Positions 23,450-34,999 of a DNA stretch of 64,000 bases are shown here, piece after piece. The first letter of the stretch is position 1. Each line of letters starts with the position of its first letter. The stretch lies in the NCBI RefSeq assembly GCF_027172205.1, contig NC_070607.1, forward strand, positions 3,730,001 to 3,794,000, read 5' to 3'. A model generated the notes under the pieces. It did no database searches. It was given only the letters and a program-made list of their open reading frames with translations, and was not told where the DNA came from. The position numbers and the translations under genes were made by a program. The stretch is from Podarcis raffonei (lineage: Eukaryota > Chordata > Lepidosauria > Squamata > Lacertidae).

Positions 23450-24440
23450 GTCTAGAGCTCAACTAGGCAGAAGCCTCCTTCCCGGCTCCCCCCGAGCCCG
23501 GCGTCAGGGGCGCGCCGCCTCGTAACACGCGGCTTCCGCGTGGCTAATAGTTGCGGGTGGGATGATGAAACCCGGAGTTTTTCCGACCCCTCCGCCACCT
23601 CTTGCGGCAGCCAAGCCCGGAGAAGGGCTCTTTTGTCTGCCCCGGGTCCGTTGCCCGTCTAACGCGGCGGCCGCTCCGGAGCCCCCCGGGTCGCGGCTGG
23701 GGAACCGCCAAACCGCTGAGCGCGCCCGGAGCTTCCGGGAACCGGGAGGGAGGGAGCAGGCGAGACCCGGACCCGAACCGACGGCAGGCTTGAAACCAGC
23801 TCCGGCTGGTCCCGAGGGTTTGGCTCCCCGTCCGGGTCTCGCAACACGCATTTACTTGGGCGCGCAAAGCCCCACTTTGCGCAAGGCGACGCGTCTCCGA
23901 GGAAGGGCCGGGAGCGCCAAAACGGCGGGGAAGCGGATGCGGGGTGGGCAGAAGGCGCCAAGGCGGACCCGAGTCCGGGTCTGGCTGGATTCTGGAGGGC
24001 AGGGAATAAAAGCAGCGCGGCGCTCCAACTTACCGGCTGCTCCCCCATCCACCCGGGCGGCCCCGAAGTTTCCGAGCTGCCGACGAGCGCAAAACCAGAA
24101 GCCGCCGGGCCGGAGGGGGCCGTGCCTGCCTCTTCCTTCCCGCCGGCTGCCAGCCTCCCTCGCTCTCCCCGCCCCGCGCCTCCTCGGCTGCACCTGGGCG
24201 GGAGCGCCTCTCCCGGGGCGCCGCTTTCTCTCGCGCTTTCCCCTCCCTTCGGCCCCCGACTCGCTGCCCAAACAGGCCGCGGAGATGCCGGGCAGGCGGT
24301 CGTCGGGAGCCCAGATACTTCCACCTTCACCGGGGATTGCTGCGCGTCCCCTGGTCGAAAAGTAGGTTGCTTTTCGGTCCAGGAACTTTCAGCCTGCACG
24401 CCGGCTGCCCAGGGCTCAGATTATGGCGGGTGGGCGGCTG
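23450..24440 (-). promoter_or_regulatory. KIAA0040: CpG island, candidate KIAA0040 promoter
   Basis: This is the only stretch of the window that is dense in CpG and G+C. It contains GGGCGG/CCGCCC-type boxes and no TATA box that I trust. A consensus donor, CCG|GTAAGT, reads on the minus strand at 24034/24033, and I saw no equally good donor on the plus strand, which points to minus-strand transcription. KIAA0040 is the nearest gene in that orientation. The link is inference. Confidence 0.75.
24034..24300 (-). other. KIAA0040: Candidate 5' non-coding exon of KIAA0040
   Basis: The low end (24034) is set by the splice donor CCG|GTAAGTTGG. The transcription start cannot be placed; 24300 is only a guess inside the CpG island. 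The exon would be non-coding because the coding exon begins two bases before the ATG. Confidence 0.4.
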
Positions 24441-24799
24441 AGGGGCACCTAACCATATCCACGAGTCCCACTCCTGACTTGTCCTAGTTTCCTCCAAACC
24501 ACACTTCCCCTCGCTGCCCTCCAGAATAGTACCAAAGTGGATCATCGGAAAAACAGAAGCGGACCAGTCCCACTCTGGCTTTCCTCCACTTAAGTAGCAG
24601 GTCTGAAGTGGAAGGACAGAAAGGGCATTGAAACCGTGACCTCAGTAAGGACTTAAAAAAGAAAAGAAAAGTACCTGCTTCCTCTCCCTCCTTTATCTCA
24701 ATTTCCTGTTACGAAATTTCTTTCTTTTTTTAGACAATCAGTGAGTCAAAGTGTGATTTTTATGGGGTTTGGCACTCACGCCATAGTGTAGTGGTGTAG

Positions 24800-25032
24800 T
24801 AGCAAGGTGTAGTGGTTAAGAGCAGTGGACTCGTAATCTGGGGAACCGGGTTCGCGTCTCTGCTCCTCCACATGCAGCTCCTGGGTGACCTTGGGCCAGT
24901 CACACTTCTCTGGAGTCTCTCAGCCCCTCTCACCTCACAGAGTGTTTGTTGTGGGGGAGGAAGGGAAAGGAGAATGTGAGCCGCTTGGAGACTCCTTCGC
25001 GTAGTGATAAAGCAGGATATCAAGTCCAAACT
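24800..25032 (+). mobile_element. tRNA-derived CORE-SINE with L2-like tail
   Basis: GTGTAGTGGTTAAGAGCAGT is a box A region and GAACCGGGTTCGCGTC a box B. The conserved core CTGGGTGACCTTGGGCCAGT follows. The tail GTGATAAAGCAGGATATCAA is L2-like. This is a MIR-type SINE and not a functional tRNA gene. Confidence 0.8.
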
Positions 25033-25089
25033 CCCCCCCCCCCCACTACAGGATCATGGTCTTTTCACCAGTGCATATCACAGTCCAAA

Positions 25090-25215
25090 TCCGAAGAGCC
25101 CTGCCAGGTCAGGCTGAAGGCCCACTTGGTCCAGCATCCTGTTCTCACAGTGGTCAACCAGTGGAAAGCCTGCAAATAAGGACATGAACACAACAGCCCT
25201 CTTGCTTCCTGTGAT
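25090..25215 (+). repeat. Dispersed repeat (CAGCATCCTGTTCTCACAG type)
   Basis: The phrases GGTCCAGCATCCTGTTCTCA, CAGTGGTCAACCAG and GATTCCCAGCAACTAG are a dispersed reptile repeat that I recognise but cannot assign. It may be a LINE 3' region. Confidence 0.5.
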
Positions 25216-25329
25216 TCCCAGCAACTAGCTGAACACCACCATCATCGCTCACAGACACTGACAGCCTGGATGAGTTTCAACAGGAGTTGCTCCTGAGTAA
25301 GTCTGCATAGGACTATAGCCAAACCAGCT

Positions 25330-27960
25330 GATTGTATGCATGCTCTTTTAACAGGGCTTATTACCGCCATGTAAATTTGTGTCGGGTTTTAGCAAAGATG
25401 GGGAACCATAGGCCTAAGGTTGGGGGCAAATGCAGCCCTCTGGGCTTCTCTCTAGCGGGCGCTCAGGACTCTTCCCCAGGCAACACATCCTTTCAAGCCA
25501 CACCCTTCACTTGCCCTTGCTTTGCACCCTCCTTGAATGTTTTCGCCTTGCTGGAATGTAAGCTTGAACTCTGATAATGCCTCTTTCTTGCCTGCATGGA
25601 GACAGGTGACTGAGTGTGAAGAAGTTTAGCATACTGTACAAAGGCTAAAATTTACATTTTACTCTCTCTGCCCACTTTTGTTTTAGGCCTTGCCTGCCAG
25701 TGACATGAAGCCTCCTAAACGCTGGTCAGAAGGGAATGTGATCCTTGAGCGAAAAACCCCCAAAAACATTTTCCCAGGCCTGGATCACAGACTTGGCTGA
25801 AAGTACCCACCTGTGCATTGCACTAGAGCAGGTCTGCACAACTCAAGAGCCAAGCAAGAGGAAGACCGCCTGTCATGTGGCCAATAAGTGGCCTTTTTAA
25901 ATAGTCCCAGGCAGAGAGCAAAAGCTGGAGTTGTTTGTCTGGTGGGCTGTATTTGGCTTGGTGAGCCAAAGCTGTGCAGGCCTGTGCTAGAGAAAGCGTG
26001 CTCCTTTGCCATTTCTGCAGGTCTACAGTTTTCTTGTGGGTATGGATGGGTGACTGAGGAGCTGTGGCTTAATTTAACTTTGGTTTCAGCTGGGGGGAGG
26101 AGATGTAAAAGAGAACAGGGTTTGTTTTCTTTGACAGCTCTACAAGATTCTGAATTTTTGCAGGTGTTAGGGTAGGGAGCAAAGCTGACATTTCTTCCTT
26201 GTTTAAAGTCACAGGAACCGTTTGCTTTGCATCTGGTCATCTTCAGCTCAATAGCCAGGAGGGGCCAGTGGATGCACGTCACAAAAAAAATTGTTTTTGT
26301 GAAAAGCAGGCTTTTGAACTTGTGACATGATAGCTTCCGTGTAAACAAAGAGAGCTTGTATTTAGAAACGGAATATTTCTGGGTTGTGCTTTTTTTTTTA
26401 AAGCCACTGCTCTCTGAAGATCTCCCTGCTCTCCTTGCCCACAATGGTTGGGCTCTAGACTCCACCCACCTGAGTCACCCAGCTCTGGGCACCCGTCACT
26501 CTACCTGGCTGCAAGGGGGATTTTCCAGATTTCTATCTGCCTTCTCATACTTAAGTCATCCTGGGGGGGGGGAATCTCCATTTAGCAGCTATGGCTGTGA
26601 GCATGGCAATTTATTATTTAAGGACAGGGTTGGTTATAAGTAGATGAAAAACTTCTGGGCATATAAATAACTTACTTATTCAATGTATAAATTTCTGCTG
26701 CTGACAGTTCATAGACACTCAAAGCCAAAACTAGATGTGAGTTGCTTTTGTAAAATATTAAAAGCAGTAACACAGGGAGAGGCAATTTGATTATGGTTGT
26801 GGTACTGGCAGAAGGTTTGTTTAATGCTTCCCCCCATTTTAACCCTTTCTGGGGGTTATTTGCCACCTTGCGGCTTTGGGTGGATCAAGCCAGAAGATGG
26901 CCTCCCTCCTTCCACCATTGCTGTGGTCCCAATCAGACTCAACCCCCCCCATCCCTGTAGGACTGCTTTTAAACTTTTTAAAAAGTGGGCAATCTGGGAA
27001 CAGGGTTTAACACCTTGGTCCTGTGATATGCATAAATGCTTGAGGCAGGCCACAGGATTATAGACATTTCTGGGTGGGATATGTGGACACGATTGATTTT
27101 TGCAACATTTCTTTGAAGACAAAAACATCTGTAGCCAATCCTCCCGAAGCCACACTCTCTACTAGGGCCTGTTGAAAAGTGCAAGACTTCCCAAAGTGAA
27201 TGTGTCCGTGGTAGGAGAAAATGGTAGGGAGGCCCAGATACTTTGGGCCAGAAAGATGAGCAGGAAGACGACTTCCTGGGAAATAAGGGAGATGAAAGAC
27301 AAAAAGCACAGAGCAGGGTGGTTGTAAGAAGGGTTGAGTGACAAACAGAAGCTGGATGGAAAAAAGGACACTCTTAGGTGAGAGATTGGAGCCCCAGGGT
27401 GGGAGGGCTGCAAGTTAACAAGGCTTCCAAGTGATGGGTGGAATGCTGAACAGCTGCTTCCATGCTCAGTGTACGGATGTGGCTCATAAATGCCTGTCTG
27501 GCCTGGGTGTTTAGTGATTTTGCTACTTCAGATGGTTTCGATGGACTTGATAGTATTTACCTTTGCTGTATCTTTCTTTTTTATCAGAATGATGCTCACT
27601 ACTTTGAGGCTCCAAAGTGGTGCATCACTAAACCACAGTGCAACACCGGGGGAGAGGAAAGGCTGAGGGAACAGGAAGCTGAGGAAAGGAAGGACGTGTG
27701 AGAAAGCAGTAAGGACAGTATATGAAGAATACTGAAACCTCATTCTTGTTCTCTATAGGAGAAGAGGAAGTGGTTTTAACAGTGCACCTTGCTGGTAGTT
27801 TCCTCCCTTGTTACTATCGAGTGCATTGTAACCCATGTGATTTTGCTAAGAGAGAGTTCTTATTTATCACTGTGTTGACTTACTAAAGACACTGCCTCTC
27901 AGAATTGCCCCCATCTGCATATCCAGGCAAACATCTACTCCTCTTAAAAACATAATACCA
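25330..27960. other. Intergenic sequence without recognised genes
   Basis: A 226-codon frame on the minus strand (25785-26465) is the longest opening but its translation is Ser/Lys/Cys-rich, matches nothing I know, and has no splice or promoter support. I treat the interval as non-coding. Confidence 0.5.
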
Positions 27961-28079
27961 AAAAGTAATAATATGTAGGAGCAGGTCTTGCGCCTACGAG
28001 GCAGTTATGGAGACTGAAGCCTCCTTCCTTCCCACTGCCGCTTAAGTCTCAGTCTCTCAGGCAATCTGAGACTGTGCCA

Positions 28080-28605
28080 GTGTGCCCACCTTTGCCTCTC
28101 CCACTTAATGCCTCTCCTGGACCTGGGAGACCAAGGGGGAGGTAATTTTGTGACAGCAGGAGGGGGAGACACCCTTGCTTCTTCAGCAGCCTAACTCATT
28201 TTTGCCTCTTGGCCTCCCTCCTCCCACTCTCCTGCTTCTGCTTCCGATCTTTTCTCCGCTACAGACTCTCACAGCTCACTAAGGCGGAATTTACACACAT
28301 GTTAAAAATGTCAAAATGTTTTTTTTAAAATCGTTTTGAAAAATGCATTGAATTTGCTTTAGCTCACAGTCACCGTCTAGTGCCACAATTGTACATTGCA
28401 CTTTACAACACATTCAAAACCTTTTATTTGCAGCTGTATAGCTGAGTCCTAAGCTCTGTTACCTCTTCAGCTTCTGACACCTCTTATTCCCAGTCTGACC
28501 ACTCATTGTTGCCCCACCACCAATCCCTGGGCTCTGAGCTTTATTCCCTCGGTGGTTCCCCAGCTGGTGCCTCCCACCATTCCTCTGTATCCAAGCAGAC
28601 ATAAA
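28080..28605 (-). mobile_element. Old LTR fossil, split by an insertion
   Basis: The flanking halves match the solo LTR at 55184-55789: CTCACAGCTCACTAAG before the break, then TGTTACCTCTTCAGCTTCTG, ACCAATCCCTGGGCTCTGAG and GGTGGTTCC after it. It is clearly more diverged. About 160 bp (28283-28445) of different sequence sits inside, with CTAAG on both sides. Fossil without coding sequence. Confidence 0.7.
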
Positions 28606-28682
28606 ATAAAAGAGGGATGGGCAAGGAGCCTTGGTCTGCGGATATCAAGGACACCCCACTGGGGACTCCGGACTGAGGAATG

Positions 28683-28990
28683 TACAGAGCTGCCTCATAC
28701 CAGGTCAGACTATTGTTCATCTAGCCCAGTATGGCCTACACAAGTGGTTTCCAATTAGCTAAGTACAGTGGACTTTTGAAAATGTTGATATCTCTATGGT
28801 AGTTTTTGTTACATGAATGGTACCACGGACTACCAGTTGGGAACCACTGGTCTACTCCAATTGGCAGCAGCTCACCAGAATTTCAGACAGGAGTCTTTCA
28901 ACCTGCAGGTTGATCCCTTTAATTTCAGACGCCAGGGACTTGGGACCCTGCGACCTTCAGCTAGCAAACGTCTACTACACCACGGACCTG
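28683..28990 (-). mobile_element. tRNA-Ala-type SINE, interrupted
   Basis: GCTGCCTCATACCAGGTCAG, then CATCTAGCCCAGTATGGCCT, and later GGCAGCAGCTCACCAGAATT and TTCAGACAGGAGTCTTTCA are the reversed parts of the SINE seen at 39888. About 110 bp (28745-28850), containing GTACCACGGACTACCAGTTG, is a foreign insertion. The tRNA-like end is diverged. Confidence 0.6.
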
Positions 28991-29327
28991 TGATCCTGCC
29001 TTTGGTGAGCTTTTCACTTGCAGGGCCAATCTTGTGGCTTTGGAAGTTGGGTTGACCCCAGGGGAAAATGAAGGCGATGAGGTTAAACCTCTCCTCCAGT
29101 GCCAAATTAGCACTTTGAATTGTTACTTTCTTGAATGCAGCTAGTCCTTGTGGAAAGAAGAGCAGATTCATGAAGCACATACACCAACATCTTGGCTTGT
29201 GCAAACACGTTTCTCTTACAATTGTCCTTCAGTTGTGTCTTGCACACCGCGTAACTCTCTGAAAACACAAGTATTGTCTGGAAAGGCTAGGCTGTTCAAG
29301 GCAGGATTGGCTCATCTCTGAAAATGG

Positions 29328-29390
29328 ACCATGTTGGCTGGGGCTGATGGGAGTTGGAGTCCCAATAACATTTAGAGAACCACAAGTTAG
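29328..29390. repeat. Half of a fold-back element
   Basis: GGGGCTGATGGGAGTTGGAG followed by TCCCAATAACATTTAGAGAA is one arm of the ACTACAACTCCCATCAT fold-back family. Confidence 0.5.
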
Positions 29391-29399
29391 CCACCCCCA

Positions 29400-31016
29400 C
29401 CCCCTGGTTTCTACAGAAGAAGACGACTCCGGGGGTGGGGGGTGGGGAGGACTGTGTCCATACCAACATTATTTTCCCACTCTGGTTCTCTGCACGTATT
29501 GACTGGGATTAAACTGAGTAATGGAAAATCTTTCTCCTCAAACAGCATTCCTTTTAGAGCATTTTCCAAGATTGCCGCCTCCTCCTCCTCCTCCAGTCCC
29601 ACCCCCTAGAAACAGTCCAGTTAAATACTAAAAATAAAGTGAGCTAGAAGTAGGTTTCCTAAAAATAGACTACTTTTTTAGCTTTTAGTGTGTGCATGTC
29701 AACAGTGGCTATTTATTGAAGCTGGAAACCAAAGACGTAAGAGGGTGTGGAGGTGACCATTTAAAAGAGCAGAGCTCCTTCTTTCAAAGTTCCCCACTTA
29801 CCTTCAGCTTGTCCAGCTCAGCACATCTGGTGGGAAACAGCGGACGCTTCAGTCGGAAGTGCTCACTTTACCCATTTTTTCACTGGGTCTTGAGGTTGGT
29901 TTTTTTTTTAAAATCAAACTTACTTCCCTCAGCAATGCCTCAGAGTTACAAAAGCTACTACAGACCTTCTGTAGATCATGGTTTTTATTCTCACCCCAGC
30001 CGCCACCTTTTTGGGGGAGTATCATGAAGACTAGGACTTCCATTCCTCTGATGACAGGAGATGTTTCACGGTGGGTAGGATGTGGGCTGAATGGCAGACT
30101 CCAGCAAGATGAGGGGGAATGGGTTTTTGTCGCTAACACACAGAAGCTGCTTTCAGGCATGGTTTCAAGCCGTGCTGTGGTGTAATGAGAACACACAGGT
30201 CTTGGGCTCCAGGCTCCCTCTATATATGCCAAGAGAGGAGCTTACTTAGCAGTCTCTGATCTGGGCTTGTGGCAAATCACAGACCACCATTTCATCTGAA
30301 TCTGGCAAATGGTAAGCCCTACCGAGGTGTTTGCTGTATACAGCAGCATCACTCTAATGGGGGCAGGTAGTTTCACAGGCAAAGATAGCCCCCTGCCCCC
30401 AGGGAGCTTACAATAAAAAAGACAGGAAAACAACAGAAGAGATAATGACAGATAAATTCTGAAAGTGGTGAGCAGTTATACACGCATATTTCAGTAAAAT
30501 GTGCATTTTTCTGAATAAAATATGTACTATATTGTTTCAAAACTGGGTCTTTTTCTTGGTATTTTCCTATGCTGATTGCTGCTTATCTTGGGTCATTAGT
30601 GCTGTGCCACCAAAAACTGAGAAGTGAAGCCTAAATTTCGTTTTAGGGATCTGAAATGCCGAAAAATCTGAAAGTGGATGACTTCCCCCTGCTAGACAGC
30701 TGATGAAACAAGAATGCAGAGCCCACTTGACCAGCAAAGGCTCTCAGTCTGTGGGGTGTGGGATGAGTCCAGGCCATGCAGTTTCCAAGGGCTGCGTCTC
30801 TCCTCCTTTCCTGTTCGCCCAACCTCTTCTTGCAGGGCTCATTGTGGAGCTGGTCTGATTCCCTTGCCATGCAGCAAATGGAGGGCTCTGTTTCCTGCTT
30901 CCACGGGTGGTCTAGGGTGAACCCCCACCAGGGCATAGGAAGCAGTGCTCATGGGCCTTATTTCCCCTCCCACAGAAACTTCCTCTCTTCATCAGGCTGA
31001 GAAGGCTCCACCTTCC
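29400..31016. other. Intergenic sequence without recognised genes
   Basis: Nothing I can name, apart from a G-rich run at about 29430-29448 and a T run at 29900. Short open frames on both strands overlap and have no supporting signals. Confidence 0.45.
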
Positions 31017-31031
31017 TTTCAAGTCAGTGTC

Positions 31032-31709
31032 TTTTTTTTTTTAAAGATATTTATTAAAATTTTCAATTTTTATACAAACAAAAAACAAAGAAAAAAAATT
31101 AAAAACACATATAGTTCACAATACTTAATTTTCAATAACATATTTCTCTGACCTCCTCATACCTCCCCTTCTTGTAGTCCAGTCCAAATTGTTTGTTCAG
31201 CAAATCCTTATCTCAAAGCATTACAGCTTATAAAAACACCTTATTTTCTATCCAACATCTTAGGTTATTATAACCTTAAATTTTTACTTATAAAGAACCA
31301 TTTTTTCATATTCCTTTATACCATTACAGCTAGAAACCACTTAATTTCAATCCAGCATCATTCAACATTCCTTAATTTTACAATATTTCTGTAAATAGTC
31401 CTTAAATTTTTTCCAATCTTCTTCTGCCGACTCTTCTCCCTGGTCACGGATTCTGCCAGTCATTTCTGCCAATCCCATACAGTCGATCAGTTTCATCTGC
31501 CATTCTTCCAGAGTGGGTAAATCTTGTGTCTTCCAGTACTTTGCGATGAGTATTCTTGCTGCTGTTGTGGCATACATAAAAAAAGTTCTGTCCTTCTTTG
31601 GCACCAATTGGCCGACCATGCCCAAGAGAAAGGCCTCTGGTTTCTTCAAGAAGGTATATTTAAATACCTTTTTCAATTCATTATATATCATTTCCCAGAA
31701 AGCCTTACG
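31032..31709 (-). mobile_element. L1-type LINE, 5'-truncated, 15-bp target duplication
   Basis: TTTCAAGTCAGTGTC flanks the insertion exactly on both sides (31017-31031 and 31710-31724). The minus strand encodes the C-terminal part of ORF2 (MYATTAARILIAKYWKTQDL, LPTLEEWQMKLIDCMGLAEM) to a stop at about 31362, followed by a 3' UTR and a poly(A) tail at 31032. The frame is open over the whole fragment. The intact frame and perfect duplication indicate a young insertion. Confidence 0.93.
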
Positions 31710-31724
31710 TTTCAAGTCAGTGTC

Positions 31725-33640
31725 AGCCAAGTGGAAACCTATAGCAGTGGCGCCTGTCATTTGGTGAGGGGTTGCTTTTCTAGTTCATGTTTTGGACTGC
31801 CCAGTTAATTTTGGATCTGATGGGGGCTATACATTTTGAGCAAACAAAGAGGATGCTCTTCACACAGTACACTTTGCTGAAATGCTTTGGTTATAGCTAT
31901 CCAGCCCTGAAGCAGCAGCCGTTGTGAGTTACCTCACGCTAATCCAGCAGCTCCTTATCTAGTTACTTAGGTGGGTGAAGTCCAAAGACTGAATTATGAA
32001 TTAATAGAATTCAGTTCATGAACATGATTTATTTAATAAATAGCTCATTTTCTTCCATATATTTTTGTGATAGCAACAAAGATAACCTTTTTGCTTTCAG
32101 AATTTCTAAGTTTTCTTAAATGATTATTTTGATCTTTTTCATTGATATTGTAAAAGACGATTGAATGTTTCAATACACTACTGATTCCGCCTCCCCAAAA
32201 GAAAACATTCCTGTCTAAAATATCAGATGCCCATCATGTTACAAAATTGTCATTAAGGTTCATTCTGACAACCACACATGGGACTGACAATATACTTTTC
32301 AGTTTATATCATTTGATATAATAATTGCATATAAATTTTTAGATACTGATTTTTGAACACTGTGAGAAATAGATTTCAAAAGATACTACTTAAATTAGTT
32401 GCCATAATATCGCCATCGTCATCTGGTGAGCTCAGGTGTTGAGTTGTGCTGGGCACATAGCAAAAACAGGCCTAGTGAGAAAAAAGGGCCTGGCCATTGA
32501 GCCCCAAGGTTTGCGGGGGGGGGGAAGATTTTTGACCGTGGGGCTCCTAAGGGAGCAAAAAGCTGCAAAAAATAGCTGAATGAAGAGATAGGAAAAGGAA
32601 ATGAAAACTGGCAGAAGGGCATGGTATGGGGTATCTTTTTTGGGGGGGGAATAGATGATGGCTGGGTGACTGAAACTCTCCATTTTGCCATTTTTTGCAG
32701 GTGCCATTTGTCACAGTATACTGTTCACCTAACAGAGCACGTGAACCTGGAATTGTAGGCAAAAGTGACGAAGGACAGGGAGCTCTCCACTGTCCTCCCT
32801 CAGAAATGTGTAATTAACTTTTCCCGACACCTCCCTTGTCTTTTCACCACAAGTGTGTCCACAGGAATCACACATGCTCCCAGACTCCTTACAGTGGAAT
32901 GGAAATTTACAAATGCAGAACTATGAAACAGAATGATCGGTGCTGTTTGGGTATTCCCCCATTTTATGGGTCTTGGCTGGCCAGAGAGATGCGGCCAAGA
33001 GCCTAAGTACACTTGGCCCTTTAAGGTTTATTTTGCAGTTGTTGTTGCTGCTTCTGTCGTGAAGGCACTTTCTTTTCTATGTATCTGGGCTCCCTGCCTT
33101 GCCTTCCATTCGGTGCCAGCTGCAGCTGGCAGCTGTTTGTAGTTCCTTCCAAGAGTAACCTCATTTTTGGCCTGTGGCCTCACCAGAGCTTCCCTTTTTG
33201 GCATCACCTTCTAGAAACATAACTCTTCTAGACATAGCAAATATGTCCTGACATCCTTTCAGCTCCCTACCTGGAGACTACAGTTCTGAGGGAAACAGAC
33301 AACAAGGAGGCAGTTGCTCGAACACAGCCCTGCTTATGTCGGCCGTCCAAAAAACTGAGTATTGTGCCCAGTTCCACCCTGTTGGCATGCCTAAAGCTTT
33401 AATTAGATAAGAGTTGACACTTTTCTTTTTTGCTGGTTTCGTATGGTTTTTCTAACTAATTCATTTTCTGTCAACCAAGCTACATGTTCTGTTTAGCTCC
33501 ATGATCGTTTTCCCTAAAGGGTTTGTTTTTATTATAGAAAGTGTTTACGAAGGGTTCTGAATAAATGTGAATTTACAGACTTTTACTGGGTGTACTATAA
33601 TTCGGTTGTAATACCGCACAGTGAAGGCAATTGTCCTTCT
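31725..33640. other. Intergenic sequence without recognised genes
   Basis: A/T-rich for the first kilobase, then ordinary. A G run at 32513-32524 is the only simple repeat of note. I see no exon. Confidence 0.45.
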
Positions 33641-33645
33641 GTGAT

Positions 33646-34338
33646 ATCATAGAATCATAGAATCATAGAATCATAGAATCATAGAATCATAGAGTTGGAA
33701 GAGACCACAAGGGCCATCGAGTCCAACCCCCTGCCAGGCAGGAAACACCATCAGAGCACTCCTGACATATGGTTGTCAAGCCTCTGCTTAAAGACCTCCA
33801 AAGAAGGAGACTCCACCACACTCCTTGGCAGCAAATTCCACTGTCAAACAGCTCTTACTGTCAGGAAGTTCTTCCTAATGTTTAGGTGGAATCTTCTTTC
33901 TTGTAGTTTGGATCCATTGCTCCCTGTCCGCTTCTCTGGAGCAGCAGAAAACAACCTTTCTCCCTCCTCTATGTGACATCCTTTTATATATTTGAACATG
34001 GCTATCATATCACCCCTTAACCTCCTCTTCTCCAGGCTAAACATGCCCAGCTCCCTTAGCCGTTCCTCATAAGGCATCGTTTCCAGGCCTTTGACCATTT
34101 TGGTTGCCCTCCTCTGGACACGTTCCAGTTTGTCAGTGTCCTTCTTGAACTGTGGCGCCCAGAACTGGACACAGTACTCCAGGTGAGGTCTGACCAGAGC
34201 AGAATACAGTGGCACTATTACTTCCCTTGATCTAGATGCTATACTCCTATTGATGCAGCCCAGAATTGCATTGGCTTTTTTAGCTGCCGCGTCACACTGT
34301 TGGCTCATGTCAAGTTTGTGGTCAACCAATATGTCAGG
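33646..34338 (-). mobile_element. CR1 LINE 3' end, 5'-truncated
   Basis: The 3' terminus consists of about five CATAGAAT octamers (33646-33691), the CR1 signature. The minus strand keeps an uninterrupted frame for the end of ORF2: [76 protein letters not shown]. It is close to the copy at 59838-60211, so this CR1 subfamily was active recently. Confidence 0.95.
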
Positions 34339-34344
34339 GAAAAC

Positions 34345-34925
34345 AAGGGCATGTAATTCTACTGTTGTGGTGGCTAATGTGTGGTGTGTTAGGGGAGGGG
34401 CAGTACCTCTGGCGGGGGAGATACCGTGCTCCTTCTGGGGTAGCTTGTCTACTTTTGTTCCCCAGCCTGCACTCAGTTCTCACCTGTGGCGCCTAGAAGC
34501 TGTCAGCATGCAACAGCGCCCACAGCCTGGGAAACGGCTTTGACTGGCTGGCTAAACCAGGTGAAGAGAGCAGATGGGTCTCAAACCTTTGGTGAGTTAG
34601 GAATTGAGCAGACAAGACCAATAGTGGGACCAACAGTCAAGAAGGTGGTTTCTCCAGGTGCTGTAGAGGGAACTGAGGGGCAGATAAGGCTTGTCAACTT
34701 GGGAAGGTAGCCCATCTAGGAGAAGGAAAACTCTGGCCCCAAAGCTCTGCTGCCTTGTGGAGAAGAAAGGGCTAGGGAGTAAAACCCTACACAAATCTGG
34801 AGTGGAGTCCCTAAGGCAGTTGGATGGCGCCTTGTACACCTCTGTCCAGCAACTGCAGCCGAACAGTTTGACTTCACCCATGGAGGCACACTCCTTTGTC
34901 TCTTGAAACAGATCGATGCCAACCA
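34345..34925 (+). repeat. Unclassified repeat-like block
   Basis: This begins abruptly at the truncated CR1 edge. CACCTGTGGCGCCTAGAAGC, GTCAGCATGCAACAGCGCCC and GGCTGGCTAAACCAGGTGA have the feel of a dispersed squamate element, possibly the 5' region of a BovB-type LINE. That recollection is weak. Confidence 0.3.
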
Positions 34926-34999
34926 TAGGTGGCCAATGTCTAGACATTTATCAGTCCAGTTAATGTAATTATCCAAAATAGATTGGTGGTGTGTGCCTC

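Noticed and set aside
23562-24399. Long overlapping open frames (up to 267 codons) on both strands
   Set aside because: They lie in the CpG island, where stop codons are rare because of G+C content. The translations are Pro/Arg/Ala-rich and match nothing I know.
24800-24870. tRNA-like boxes A and B
   Set aside because: They are followed by a CORE-SINE body and an L2-like tail, so they belong to a SINE and are not a tRNA gene.
25785-26465. 226-codon minus-strand open frame
   Set aside because: No recognisable domain, no splice or promoter signals, and low-complexity Ser/Lys/Cys composition. I regard it as chance.
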